DNA of 53,696 bases, from positions 1 through 53,696 of IMG/VR virus record IMGVR_UViG_3300025450_000802, one strand, 5' to 3'. The translations under genes were made by a program, and so were the position numbers. This document shows, piece by piece, positions 7,911 through 17,201 of the stretch. The stretch is from a virus. Positions within the stretch are counted from its first letter, which is position 1, and every line of letters starts with the position of its first letter. The notes beneath the pieces were generated by a model that was given only the letters and a program-made list of their open reading frames with translations, was not told the DNA's origin and did not search any database.

Positions 7911-9083
7911 AAATCTTTCTTGATTGTATTTTGCAATAGCCTGCATCTGTTCATAGATTTCTTTGAATTGTGCAGGCTTTTCCATTCTTAAAGTTTGTAG
8001 TCGTGACAATTCTTGCGCGATCATTAACACTCTGCGACCATTATCAATTTCATCATCGTAGTCTTCATTAATATAAGGACTAAATGTTTTATATCCTAGG
8101 CTACGTAGACCTTTTAATGAATGTACTGCGTTTAATTGTATAAAGGGTTTCCCTAATTTAATTGACCAAAACGATTTTTCACTGAAAAACTGTTCTTTGT
8201 TGAAGCGTGTTTCTGTTACTAACTCTATTAATGAGTTAATCCTAGCTTCATAACCCGGCGCTTTATATACTAAATCATATAACGGAAAGTCTGTATTACG
8301 ATTAAACGTAGTTCTGTCATCAAGTATCAACGGATATTTGTTTCTTAAATTGTTTAATCGATCTAATATGTCTGGTAATTCAGGTTGCCCAATCAAATAT
8401 GATTGACTACCTCTAACTAACAATTGAAAATCTTGTTCAGGATTATATTTAAACTTATCAATACCTGGACTTGTAACATAACCTTGATCGATCAAATCAT
8501 AATAATTCAATGCAGCGATAATTGCTAATCTATGATGCCAAGCATTCCAGTTAAAACAACAATATAGTTTTTTATCTTCATATGCTAATTCTTTTACAGG
8601 TATGGTTGGGTCACGATAAACACTATGATTATAATTATTATAACAATTGTTCTCGTAGCATTTAGCTAATCTATTGGTTATGTTATTATTGTCACAAAAT
8701 TCTGTGTATATATCTTGTACGTTTGTCGCACAGTTAAAATAATAACATTTGCTGGCATCTAGTTTACAAAAATCAATAGTTGCGTGTATTGCTTTGAAAA
8801 TCTCGTCTGTGCAATACCCTTCTGTTGTATTGAAAAATAATGTTGTACCTGACTTTAAATCTGTTGGGTATTTAACTTGATCACGATTGTTGAGCAAATC
8901 AGACAATACTGACCAATGTCCATCACTACTCCATCCGTCTAACCAAAAATAGTTGTCATAGTTTCTATCATTGCCCGGATGAGCTTCTGGTATAGCTTGA
9001 AATCTACTAGCAAGATTTCTATCTATGATTAAGGCATCGTTAAGTTTAATAAACTCTGCCCAATAATTTTTTAACGGTGTCAT
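7893..9083 (-). CDS. Putative exostosin/glycosyltransferase-like protein
   Basis: 396 residues. Function is not certain. The C-terminal third, EKSFWSIKLGKPFIQLNAV followed by LRSLGYKTFSPYINEDYD (about 300-345), resembles the end of exostosin- or fucosyltransferase-like proteins (SEKTWKPI..., PFI..G....L..LG..TF....DE.YD), a signature frequent in proteins of marine T4-like phages. The N-terminal half is not recognised and is Asn/Tyr/Cys-rich. ATG 9083 overlaps the stop of the upstream SGNH gene (ATGA); the 3' end overlaps the plus-strand gene by 18 bases. Best guess is a glycan-transfer enzyme. The alternative is a conserved phage protein with only a similar C-terminal motif. Confidence 0.72.
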   Translation of the reverse strand: MTPLKNYWAEFIKLNDALIIDRNLASRFQAIPEAHPGNDRNYDNYFWLDGWSSDGHWSVLSDLLNNRDQVKYPTDLKSGTTLFFNTTEGYCTDEIFKAIHATIDFCKLDASKCYYFNCATNVQDIYTEFCDNNNITNRLAKCYENNCYNNYNHSVYRDPTIPVKELAYEDKKLYCCFNWNAWHHRLAIIAALNYYDLIDQGYVTSPGIDKFKYNPEQDFQLLVRGSQSYLIGQPELPDILDRLNNLRNKYPLILDDRTTFNRNTDFPLYDLVYKAPGYEARINSLIELVTETRFNKEQFFSEKSFWSIKLGKPFIQLNAVHSLKGLRSLGYKTFSPYINEDYDDEIDNGRRVLMIAQELSRLQTLRMEKPAQFKEIYEQMQAIAKYNQERFLANAL

Positions 9084-9739
9084 TTTAATAAGTTTTTATC
9101 TAGAATTTCTTTATATGCAAGTTTAGCAAAATCTGTATGTGCATCTAACCTATAATGATACCAACTTGTATGACTATAATTGTTACGTTCAGCCCATTCC
9201 CAATATGAAGTTTCTGGAAATAACCAATTCAATGATTCTTTCCCTGGAAAATTCATTGGCATAAAAGCATCTAAATTAACAATAGGAATATTTTTAAGCT
9301 TTGCTAACGTGTTTCCTGCAATAATGTTCTTGACTTTGTTTAATTGCCCGCGTATACCTAACTTATCAGCCATTAATCTTGCAAACAAATCATAAAAAGC
9401 CTGATGTGTTTTAGTATACTTTGATGCACTTAAGTCCATACCTTTACTAAACTGTAGCCATTCTTCTAATATTTCATCATAAATTTCAATACGTTCAGTT
9501 CCAGTCCATACAGCAATAATTAAATCATTGGGTGTTGCGTTTACTTCGTGTATCATTCTATAAATGTAATCGTTGCTCCCCCCAGGAAATCCTTTATTTA
9601 CAGGAGTATAGCCAAGCATTCTTGCTAATTGACTAGTAAAACTGTTTTCTAAGTTATACGGAGTGCAACTCCCTATACCTGGGGCTTCTATTTCACTACC
9701 CATGCTGTGGCTGCAGCCAAAGATATATGCTGTATTCAT
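9080..9739 (-). CDS. SGNH/GDSL hydrolase-like protein
   Basis: 219 residues. Block I FGCSHSMGSE with Ser10, PGGSNDYIYR as block II/III-like, VWTGTER where the block III/IV Asn would fall, and C-terminal RLDAHTDFAKLAYKEIL resembling the block V Asp-x-His. It is the third SGNH-type gene of the cluster and differs from the other two in order and sequence. ATG 9739 overlaps the TAA of the radical SAM gene upstream (TAATG), and the stop overlaps the next start by ATGA. Probable acyl esterase or acyl-transfer function; the substrate is unknown. No export signal. Confidence 0.68.
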   Translation of the reverse strand: MNTAYIFGCSHSMGSEIEAPGIGSCTPYNLENSFTSQLARMLGYTPVNKGFPGGSNDYIYRMIHEVNATPNDLIIAVWTGTERIEIYDEILEEWLQFSKGMDLSASKYTKTHQAFYDLFARLMADKLGIRGQLNKVKNIIAGNTLAKLKNIPIVNLDAFMPMNFPGKESLNWLFPETSYWEWAERNNYSHTSWYHYRLDAHTDFAKLAYKEILDKNLLK

Positions 9740-11049
9740 TAGACATTACCTTTATATAACAATTCATGTAGTTCAGGGATAGATTCACTCATACTTTGCT
9801 TACGTTTTAAATCTAACAAATCGGTATATCTGTGAAATATCTTTAATTGTTCTTCCCAATCGTCATGACGGTTTTCTTTTAATGCATTGATTGTGGCTTG
9901 TATAGCCTGCATATTGTTTTCACGTTTAGTTAACACTTTACTAGTAGGAATCCATGCTTCTAATTTATCAATAGCTTTGATTCTTACACTATCGGGTAAA
10001 ATACGAAAGTCTAAACTACGAGGATAATCATTAATTAAGAATGTAACGTGAATTTCTCGACCATATTCTAATTCTAAACTTTCTGCGTAATCAAGTAATT
10101 CAGTGATGTTTAAGATGTTATATACTTGAATAACAGGTGAGAACAACAAATTACCAACTACTTTACTTTCACAATACAATCTTACGTTTTTGTCAACTGT
10201 GTTCCAATGACTTGTACCTCTGATATATTCATTTAATGAACCATATGCGTCTACACTGATACACATCAATACACTTTTAAATTTTTCTACTAAATTAATA
10301 AAACGTGGTTTAATATTAGTCATATTGCTATTGAATACCAATTCAATATTTTGTGCTATTCCCAATTCAACACATTTTTCCATAATCCAATATACACGTT
10401 CAATCAATGTAGGTTCACCACCTGTAAAGTATAACTTAACTACGCTAGGCAACCATTCACTAACTTGTTGTAAGAATCTAGGGTCATCTTGCCATGGTGT
10501 TAAGTTGTCTACAAACTGACCCCATGTAAAGTTTTGTTTAATAAAATTACCGTCATTTTGATTTTCTAATTCAATACTTTTATATTCTTTTTGTATTTGA
10601 CTGCTATTTTGCGGTTGGCACATACGACATTTAAGATTACATAGATTTCCTAAACGAAAATCTAAGTACAAAGGTGCTTCTTCTACACGATAGTCATTTT
10701 TTATGCTACGTTCAATGCGTTGCATAATTGATTCTCCATGACCACTGTATTCAAACCAGTCACGTATATAATTAATTCGATAACTAGGAAAACCCATATT
10801 TTCTAAATCATAACAATGTTCACAACCCTTTACAGTTTCTCCGTCAAGCATCTGTTGACGAATCTTGCGCATGTGATTACTGTTCCAAGTATCAGCAATA
10901 TTATGCCCACGGTTAAGATCAAACATTGTGCCGTCATCATTTTTAAAATTGTCACGTGCAACACAACACCAGCTGGCAGTACCAGTAGGTTGTGTCATTA
11001 TATGTATCCAAGGATACGGGCAAAAGGTCTTACTATCTTTGATGTTCAT
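9739..11049 (-). CDS. N-twitch radical SAM protein
   Basis: 436 residues from ATG 11049. The N-terminal Cys-rich module has CPYPWIH (Cys10), WCC (Cys28, Cys29) and CEHCY (Cys76, Cys79), a pattern like an auxiliary-cluster twitch/SPASM domain. The radical SAM core follows: CNLKCRMC (Cys137, 141, 144) and TGGEPTL (GGEP 210-213, SAM-binding). The radical SAM part cleaves SAM to make a 5'-deoxyadenosyl radical; SPASM/twitch relatives usually act on peptides or small amines. Start choice: an open extension to 11085 uses TTG, ATG 11064 lacks an SD, and ATG 11049 has GAGA nine bases upstream. It overlaps the end of the previous radical SAM gene by 17 bases. The substrate is unknown. Confidence 0.92.
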   Translation of the reverse strand: MNIKDSKTFCPYPWIHIMTQPTGTASWCCVARDNFKNDDGTMFDLNRGHNIADTWNSNHMRKIRQQMLDGETVKGCEHCYDLENMGFPSYRINYIRDWFEYSGHGESIMQRIERSIKNDYRVEEAPLYLDFRLGNLCNLKCRMCQPQNSSQIQKEYKSIELENQNDGNFIKQNFTWGQFVDNLTPWQDDPRFLQQVSEWLPSVVKLYFTGGEPTLIERVYWIMEKCVELGIAQNIELVFNSNMTNIKPRFINLVEKFKSVLMCISVDAYGSLNEYIRGTSHWNTVDKNVRLYCESKVVGNLLFSPVIQVYNILNITELLDYAESLELEYGREIHVTFLINDYPRSLDFRILPDSVRIKAIDKLEAWIPTSKVLTKRENNMQAIQATINALKENRHDDWEEQLKIFHRYTDLLDLKRKQSMSESIPELHELLYKGNV

Positions 11050-12244
11050 GTATAATTCTCGCATATTCGGGAAAGGTTGTAGCAAAATTTTCTTCCCTGA
11101 CTTGATCTATTTTAGATGTCCAGATTAGAAATTGTTGAAAGTGATCACTGTTGTCTTGATCTTCAATGTATTTAATAATGTTTTCAAACTGATCACTATA
11201 TTTGCTGTGCATCAAATGTTCTCGTATCTTTGTTTTAACACCTGAAGGCAAACATTTAGCAGAATAATGTTCTGGTGCATAGACCATGTTCCAATGTAGG
11301 TAACAGTTGGAATATTGTGCAGCCCAATCTGCTACTTCTTCTAAATACCAAATATTAAATGCACTGACGCTACAGAAAAAAGCTACTTCAATGTTCTTTG
11401 GTCCATGTTCTAATAGGTCATTTATATTTTTATTGACTTGATTCCAAGGTGCAGGATGACGTAAATATGTGAAACGTTCACCTACCCCGTCTATGCTAAA
11501 GAACACCTGTACCTTTTTAAACTTACTCCAAGCATTATAATAACGTGACAAATCTTGTGTGCCATTGGTATTATAACTTAACAGTTTGTTTTCTGTGCCA
11601 CCAATCTCTACTAATTTGTTCAAGTATAGTGCGTGTTCTTTAAGTAACATTGGTTCGCCACCAAATAACTCAAGAGTATCAACTTTGTCTGAGATTGAAT
11701 AAAGATTGTCCCAAAATGCATTATTATCCTTGGGCCACTTTCCCATTTCAATCATACGATCAGCATGATGTTGATTGCCAATGCCACTGCGTACTTCATC
11801 GTCAGCCCATTTACTACTAGCAAAGCTGGTGCAAATACGACATTTAAGATTACAGATGTTGCCAAACTTTAAATCTAAATAATGAATCTCTGGATTGTTG
11901 ATCACGTCTGGCATACGATCTTGAAAACGAATAACTTCACGTAGACGTTTGCTGGTTAATCCTGCACGTTCTTCGTCCCAGCAATTATAACAACTTTTAA
12001 CTTGTTCATTGTTTAAAAAGTCTTTGCGTATATTTTGCATCCATTTACTAGTAAACACATCAACAATATTAACATCTTTAAAGTTAAACGGTTTTCCGTT
12101 AATATCTTTTGCTGATTCTTGTTGTACACAACAAACACTAGCTTCACCTGTGGTTTTACATTCTAAACCTAAAAAAGGCAATACGCAGAAATTTTCTGGC
12201 AAGTTTTTATCTTTTAATATTTGTTTAGCTTGTTCTGAATTCAT
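11033..12244 (-). CDS. N-twitch radical SAM protein
   Basis: 403 residues. N-terminal module: FCVLPF (Cys20), VCC (Cys38, Cys39), CYNCW (Cys85, Cys88). Radical SAM core: CNLKCRIC (Cys131, 135, 138) followed by SFASSKW, and FGGEPML (GGEP 195-198). The C-terminal DQVREENFATTFPEYA matches the end seen in the neighbouring paralogs (R..F...FPE). ATG 12244 overlaps the previous stop as ATGA. It belongs to the same subgroup as 12241-13458 and 13962-15152, with which it shares the SSxW sequence after the cluster motif and the iDkxRexxFxxxFPE tail. Confidence 0.93.
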   Translation of the reverse strand: MNSEQAKQILKDKNLPENFCVLPFLGLECKTTGEASVCCVQQESAKDINGKPFNFKDVNIVDVFTSKWMQNIRKDFLNNEQVKSCYNCWDEERAGLTSKRLREVIRFQDRMPDVINNPEIHYLDLKFGNICNLKCRICTSFASSKWADDEVRSGIGNQHHADRMIEMGKWPKDNNAFWDNLYSISDKVDTLELFGGEPMLLKEHALYLNKLVEIGGTENKLLSYNTNGTQDLSRYYNAWSKFKKVQVFFSIDGVGERFTYLRHPAPWNQVNKNINDLLEHGPKNIEVAFFCSVSAFNIWYLEEVADWAAQYSNCYLHWNMVYAPEHYSAKCLPSGVKTKIREHLMHSKYSDQFENIIKYIEDQDNSDHFQQFLIWTSKIDQVREENFATTFPEYARIIHEHQR

Positions 12245-13458
12245 AGTTTGTACTCTGGAAATGTTTTATAAAAGTCTTGTTCACGTAGTTTGTCTAGGGT
12301 GTTAGTTAAATTAATAAACTTATCCCATTGTTGTTCGTGTAAGTCTTGTTGTTTCATATAACCAATAGCACTACGATATCCATTAACTGCACGATTTGCA
12401 CCTAGTTGTTTTTCTAACCAAGATACCATTGACTCATATTGCTGTAGAAATTGATCTTTAATATGTTGCGGCAATATCTGAAATCTATAATGTTCTGGGT
12501 GTTGTAACACATTTACATCCCAATCACCGGGTTTAATTAACCCCTGATCTACCATATACATATGAAATTTAGGCATATGTAACGCATTAAAAACACTTAG
12601 TGTACAACTAATATAAATGTCAACGTTTGGCATTTCACTTTTCAATCGTTTGAAATTATCAACAAAACGTTCCCATTTAAATCCATTTCTAATATACTCG
12701 CCTTGTTCAAACATTCCATCAATGCTAGCACCAATACGTATTGGGCGTTTAAATTGTTTCCATAATTGAATTACGTCTTGATCTTTGTATTTTAATGTGG
12801 TAAAGTTAGTATTATAATTGATAGTTACATCAAGCTTATTATTGTCAATTAGATAATTTAAAATGCGATAGTGTTCTTCCATCATTAAAGGTTCGCCACC
12901 TGCAAAATATATACCTTCTACGTGTTGTAAATTAGGTTCTAATTCACTCCATAAATCGTCAACTGTGCTACGTAATCTTTGAAACTTAGGGGTATCTTTA
13001 GTTATATTACCTAATTCTATACCATCTTCATACCAACTACTACTTAATTCTGGACCGCAAGTGCGACAACTTAAATTACAAAGATTACTAAATCTTAGGT
13101 CTAGATAAACTAAACGCATTTCATCTACTGAACCATCATTGTTAGTGTTGTTTAACGCATAATCAAACCAATGATTATAATCTCTATTAGCATTAACACG
13201 CAAACTTTCATATCCTGTGCTTTCGTGTTCATAACAACGTGTACAGCCTACACTGGGTTTATCATTAAGCATATTAAGACGCAACTCTCGCATCTTTTCG
13301 CTATTCCAGACCTTTTTTAACCCTATATTTGCATCACCTATATCATTTTCATAGGGTGTCAAACAACAAGGAAACGTTTTACCATTGGGCCATACGTGCA
13401 TATGTATCCAAGGCAGAACACAAAAATGTTTGCTATCACTAACTTGTTTTTTGTCCAT
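12241..13458 (-). CDS. N-twitch radical SAM protein
   Basis: 405 residues. N-terminal module: FCVLPWIH (Cys13), PNGKTFPCC (Cys31, Cys32), VWNSEKMRELR, CTRCYEHE (Cys72, Cys75). This is the clearest SPASM-like layout in the set, but it sits before the catalytic domain. Radical SAM core: CNLSCRTC (Cys127, 131, 134) and FAGGEPLM (GGEP 187-190). The C-terminus DKLREQDFYKTFPEY is shared with paralogs. ATG 13458 lies 20 bases inside the preceding gene and the SD is weak, so translation is probably coupled. Confidence 0.93.
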   Translation of the reverse strand: MDKKQVSDSKHFCVLPWIHMHVWPNGKTFPCCLTPYENDIGDANIGLKKVWNSEKMRELRLNMLNDKPSVGCTRCYEHESTGYESLRVNANRDYNHWFDYALNNTNNDGSVDEMRLVYLDLRFSNLCNLSCRTCGPELSSSWYEDGIELGNITKDTPKFQRLRSTVDDLWSELEPNLQHVEGIYFAGGEPLMMEEHYRILNYLIDNNKLDVTINYNTNFTTLKYKDQDVIQLWKQFKRPIRIGASIDGMFEQGEYIRNGFKWERFVDNFKRLKSEMPNVDIYISCTLSVFNALHMPKFHMYMVDQGLIKPGDWDVNVLQHPEHYRFQILPQHIKDQFLQQYESMVSWLEKQLGANRAVNGYRSAIGYMKQQDLHEQQWDKFINLTNTLDKLREQDFYKTFPEYKL

Positions 13459-13957
13459 TAGTGTATTGTAAGTTTGTAAGTTTATCTTTTCTATTGTGTT
13501 TTTTCTTAATAACCTGGTACCAATCTAGTTCTTCTTTAGGTGGAGGCAGTTTAATTGCGCAGGGTGTTGTAATTCTAAATGAGCGTTCTTTTAAACTCTT
13601 TGCCCAATTTTCAAAAACACTAGCAAGCCAATCATAAAATCTTACACGCAAGCAATTGTTTTTTTGTTCTAATTCTTCAAACTTATTGATAAGGTCAGCA
13701 ATGCCCATATGTAAGTTTTCAGAAGCAATTGCTTGACGAATATTGCCTGATAATATATTAAGACTTGTTAACTTTGCTGTTTCAAAAACCCTATTTTCAT
13801 CAGTTGCTAACATATAATGTAGATAATCCCATTGTTTAAGGATAGCAGTATTTGTTTGGTCATACAATTTTTCAAGTTGATCTTTATTATAGGTTTTTTT
13901 CAATCTATAAGCAGACCAGTTTAAGTGTTCTGAGATGTAGGGCAAGGCTTCAGTCAT
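13439..13957 (-). CDS. Uncharacterised helical protein between radical SAM genes
   Basis: 172 residues, not recognised. Predicted by eye to be mostly alpha-helical and charged in the first 125 residues (for example INKFEELEQKNN), with a short Pro-rich linker LPPPKEE and a basic tail. No catalytic motif, no membrane segment and only two Cys. ATG 13957 has a strong AAAGGAGT, which itself overlaps the last codons and stop of the upstream radical SAM gene. The 3' end overlaps the next radical SAM gene by 20 bases. Its position between two radical SAM enzymes suggests an accessory, chaperone or substrate-presenting protein, which is inference only. Confidence 0.8.
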   Translation of the reverse strand: MTEALPYISEHLNWSAYRLKKTYNKDQLEKLYDQTNTAILKQWDYLHYMLATDENRVFETAKLTSLNILSGNIRQAIASENLHMGIADLINKFEELEQKNNCLRVRFYDWLASVFENWAKSLKERSFRITTPCAIKLPPPKEELDWYQVIKKKHNRKDKLTNLQYTNGQKTS

Positions 13958-13961
13958 AATT

Positions 13962-15152
13962 TTACTCCTTTAATAATTTATTTAATTCTGGAAATACTTC
14001 TGCAAACTTTTCATCACGACTATTATCTAACCATTGTGTATATTGTAAAAATCTTTCAACTGCAACACTATCACTGGGCTTACTAAGAGTTTGCTCTATG
14101 TTATGTAGATCCCAAGGTTGCATAACTTTACTACAATCTATAATTATTTGTTTTTTTATATTTTCGGGCAACGTCCATGGGCTTAGATAACTAGGATCAT
14201 AACACCAATTCAAGTGTACGTGCAACCCCATTTGATTTTTAAAAAAGTCATAAAATTCTGGGAGATATAATGCACTGTAGGTACTAATAGTTTGTACGAT
14301 ACTTAAGTCAATAAAATCATAACCTTGTAACTTCTTTAAGTTATTTAATGTTGTATTCCAATCGCTGCCTGAGCGTATATAACTATTGCGTTTGTCTAAA
14401 TCATCAATACTGGCACTAACACTAATACTTTTAAATTGACTCCAAAGATTAACTAATTCTTCAGGTACTTGTGTAAGATTAATATTATACCATAAGTCTA
14501 CTTGATGGTGCAAGCCTCGTTTAATTAACATTTCCAAATATCGAAAATGCTTTTTAACCATGGTAGGTTCGCCACCATTGACATAAATGCGTTTAAGACC
14601 ATTGCTCTTTTCTAACAATTCATCCCAAAACTTATCTTGTTCGAACCATTCTCCTTTTTCAATGTTACTATAATCTGTAACAAAGTTTAGGTCTTTTTGT
14701 AATTTTTTATATTCAGCGATCCATTTACTGCTGCTAACAGGATTACAAGTGCGGCAGCGTAAATTGCAGATGTTGCCAAGTCTGAGTTCAATAAAACGAA
14801 AATCAACATTGACAGTTCCATCGGGTAACATGCTATCGATGATAACTCTGCTATCTTGTAAATATCTTTCATTTTCTTCTAACCTCTTAGATTTAATACC
14901 TGCACGTTCTTCGTCATAGCAACGCTTACATGCATTGGGTTCAATACCATCACGCATCTCACAGCGAGTTTTCTTATAGAAATCACTGTTCATCACACTT
15001 TCAATACTATCTTTATTAAGACTTAATATTTTATCATTAGTACGTGCGTTACTAGCTGCATGGGTATGATCGCTAATACAACAAAGTGTTGCGCCACCAT
15101 GTGGATGTGTAGCCAAATGAGTAAAGGGCAATACGCAGATTTTATCAGTCAT
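13962..15152 (-). CDS. N-twitch radical SAM protein
   Basis: 396 residues. N-terminal module: ICVLPFTH (Cys6), HGGATLCC (Cys24, Cys25), CKRCYDEERAG (Cys75, Cys78). Radical SAM core: CNLRCRTC (Cys129, 133, 136) with NPVSSSKW, and NGGEPTM (GGEP 193-196). The C-terminal LDNSRDEKFAEVFPE matches the paralogs at 11033-13458. ATG 15152 overlaps the end of the preceding unknown gene by 8 bases. Its closest relative in the window appears to be the 11033-12244 product (shared EERAG.KSKRL after the CxxC), pointing to local duplication. Confidence 0.93.
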   Translation of the reverse strand: MTDKICVLPFTHLATHPHGGATLCCISDHTHAASNARTNDKILSLNKDSIESVMNSDFYKKTRCEMRDGIEPNACKRCYDEERAGIKSKRLEENERYLQDSRVIIDSMLPDGTVNVDFRFIELRLGNICNLRCRTCNPVSSSKWIAEYKKLQKDLNFVTDYSNIEKGEWFEQDKFWDELLEKSNGLKRIYVNGGEPTMVKKHFRYLEMLIKRGLHHQVDLWYNINLTQVPEELVNLWSQFKSISVSASIDDLDKRNSYIRSGSDWNTTLNNLKKLQGYDFIDLSIVQTISTYSALYLPEFYDFFKNQMGLHVHLNWCYDPSYLSPWTLPENIKKQIIIDCSKVMQPWDLHNIEQTLSKPSDSVAVERFLQYTQWLDNSRDEKFAEVFPELNKLLKE

Positions 15153-16173
15153 GAATTAATGTCCCGTCATCATTTGTTATATAGTATCCTAAAAACACTG
15201 GAGTTGTAGAAATAATTTTTTCATAAAAATCTTTACCAGTAATTATTTGGCCATCAATAGAACCTAAAATATGTCTTCCCGGAGTATACATAGCATCTGT
15301 TGTATCAATATAATTACCTAAATTATTTTGTTCTATCCAATGATAAAATGATCGTCTTCCATCATACATATCTGCACGTTTGGTATTATCAAAATGCATG
15401 AATATATAATCTGTTAATATTGTTTGTGGTTTAACCTCGCCCCTGCGAACTAATTCTAAATCGTTAGTACAAAAACAAGAATTTAAATCTTTGCCTACTG
15501 TACTAAAGTCAGCAACCAAATCTCCACCGCAGGGTAAGCTAAAGTTTAGATAATCAATTGGTTCTAATTGTGTATAGTTAGTACTATTAAATTCAATAGT
15601 GTTATTACGCACAGACATGTTAAACACGCTATCACGTTCAACATTAGCCCATTCTTCTGGTACTTTAGGTGTGCGTTCAATAAAGTGCACAAGGTTGTTT
15701 ACTTTCTCTAATAAAAAATATTTTTCAACATAAACAGGATCGCCGTTTGGATCGTTTGGATCAGATTTTAAATCAATTGCCTCTTTTTCAAATCTAAAAT
15801 GCAATTCGTTTAATTTGTTTAACTCTGGATCCATTACGTCAGTTAAGTTTAAATGCAATGCAGTATCCATTGGAATACCTAATTGGTTAAGACGGTTGAT
15901 TGTATTATTCATAGCCACACGTGCTTGTGCCAATAACTCAGGGGTAACTGAAGGATAATAATTTGTATGAAAGATCATTTTAGAAATGTCAAAAGAATTA
16001 CGCAATCGTAAGAATTGTGACACGAACTTTTTAGTAAGCGGAAAGTTATTTAATGTATAAGTCAACGTTTGAGTTGGTGACATATTTAATAATTCAGTTA
16101 CTGAATGCCCTTTCACTGCGTTTGTTGTATGATAATCATTTTCGCCTGGGCCGAATACTGCTTTAAGTTTCAT
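15145..16173 (-). CDS. Uncharacterised protein, tandem paralog B
   Basis: 342 residues, family not recognised. It is clearly paralogous to the next gene upstream (16185-17201). Both start MK.xxVF, share PLTKKF, KLNELHF.FEKE and EKVNN.VHFIE, and share an exactly conserved GGDLVADFSTVGKDL at about 219-233, followed by CxCTND.ELVRRGEVK. Both end with PGRHILG and GIITGKDFY, then DDGT. The strict conservation of the central block against divergent flanks suggests an active or binding site; the CxC could bind metal. No radical SAM, PLP or nucleotide motif. SD AAGAGAT before ATG 16173. Flanked by N-twitch radical SAM genes, it could be their substrate or partner protein (inference). Confidence 0.85.
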   Translation of the reverse strand: MKLKAVFGPGENDYHTTNAVKGHSVTELLNMSPTQTLTYTLNNFPLTKKFVSQFLRLRNSFDISKMIFHTNYYPSVTPELLAQARVAMNNTINRLNQLGIPMDTALHLNLTDVMDPELNKLNELHFRFEKEAIDLKSDPNDPNGDPVYVEKYFLLEKVNNLVHFIERTPKVPEEWANVERDSVFNMSVRNNTIEFNSTNYTQLEPIDYLNFSLPCGGDLVADFSTVGKDLNSCFCTNDLELVRRGEVKPQTILTDYIFMHFDNTKRADMYDGRRSFYHWIEQNNLGNYIDTTDAMYTPGRHILGSIDGQIITGKDFYEKIISTTPVFLGYYITNDDGTLIHD

Positions 16174-16184
16174 AATTTTATCTC

Positions 16185-17201
16185 TTAATAAATTGGAGTT
16201 CCATCATCTTCGCTCAAGTAACATCCTAACAATGCAGGAGTACGTGAAATAACATAGTCGTAAAAATCTTTACCTGTAATAATACCTTGATCGTTTTTCC
16301 CTAAAATATGTCTTCCTGGATTATATCTAGGTTGATTATAATCAAGATATTGATCAACTTTATTATCTTGGCACCATTTATAATGTCTAGATTTCATTAT
16401 TGGATCAAGTGTGAAGTTATTAAACATTAAAAATACATAATCAGTTAAAAAACGTTGCTGCTTTACTTCTCCTCTACGTACCAATTCCATGTCATTGGTG
16501 CATGAGCAAACAAACAAATCTTTACCTACTGTACTAAAATCAGCTACTAAATCACCACCAAGTGGTTGTCCAAAATCAGCGTAATCTATATCTTGTAATT
16601 CATAGTATTTGGCTTTGCTATTAGTGCGAATAGCCATGTTTAAATTGCTTATTTTAGTTATGCTATCCCATTTATCACGTTGCGGAGTTAACTCAATAAA
16701 GTGAACTACGTTATTGACTTTTTCAAACAATTCATACAATCGTTGATAATTTGAACCTACACTGTCATCAAATTCTAACTTGATTAACTCTTTTTCAAAA
16801 ACAAAATGTAGTTCATTTAGTTTATCATGTTCTGGTTCATACACATCATTATTAAGAAATAGATTGTCATCAATTGTATAACCATATGTTCTTAATTCAG
16901 TTAGTGTTTCATTCATTTCTTTTTTGGCTTGTAGTAATGATGTTTCACTAACATTTGTATAGTAGTTATATCTATAATCTAAAATGTCTGTACCGTCTTT
17001 TTCTTTAAAGTTTTCAGCCTGCTGTTTTCTATACTCAGGCCACAAATTTAAAAACTTTTTAGTTAATGGTAAATCATTAAAACTATAAGTTAATTTTGTA
17101 TTATTAGGATTATCTTTAATATCCATAAAGTTACGTGTATACGCAACATTTGATGTAAAAAAATCCGCTTTTCCTTGTGTAAAAACTACATTAAATTTCA
17201 T
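16185..17201 (-). CDS. Uncharacterised protein, tandem paralog A
   Basis: 338 residues from ATG 17201 (MKFNVVF), which overlaps the stop of the upstream radical SAM gene as ATGA. An open extension to 17222 uses TTG and would start inside that gene. The sequence aligns end to end with paralog B, including the invariant GGDLVADFSTVGKDL and CSCTNDMELVRRGEVK, and the C-terminal PGRHILG...GIITGKDFY. Rich in Asp, Asn and aromatic residues; no signal peptide or membrane helix. The two copies have diverged well outside the block, so both are probably kept under selection. Function unknown. Confidence 0.85.
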   Translation of the reverse strand: MKFNVVFTQGKADFFTSNVAYTRNFMDIKDNPNNTKLTYSFNDLPLTKKFLNLWPEYRKQQAENFKEKDGTDILDYRYNYYTNVSETSLLQAKKEMNETLTELRTYGYTIDDNLFLNNDVYEPEHDKLNELHFVFEKELIKLEFDDSVGSNYQRLYELFEKVNNVVHFIELTPQRDKWDSITKISNLNMAIRTNSKAKYYELQDIDYADFGQPLGGDLVADFSTVGKDLFVCSCTNDMELVRRGEVKQQRFLTDYVFLMFNNFTLDPIMKSRHYKWCQDNKVDQYLDYNQPRYNPGRHILGKNDQGIITGKDFYDYVISRTPALLGCYLSEDDGTPIY

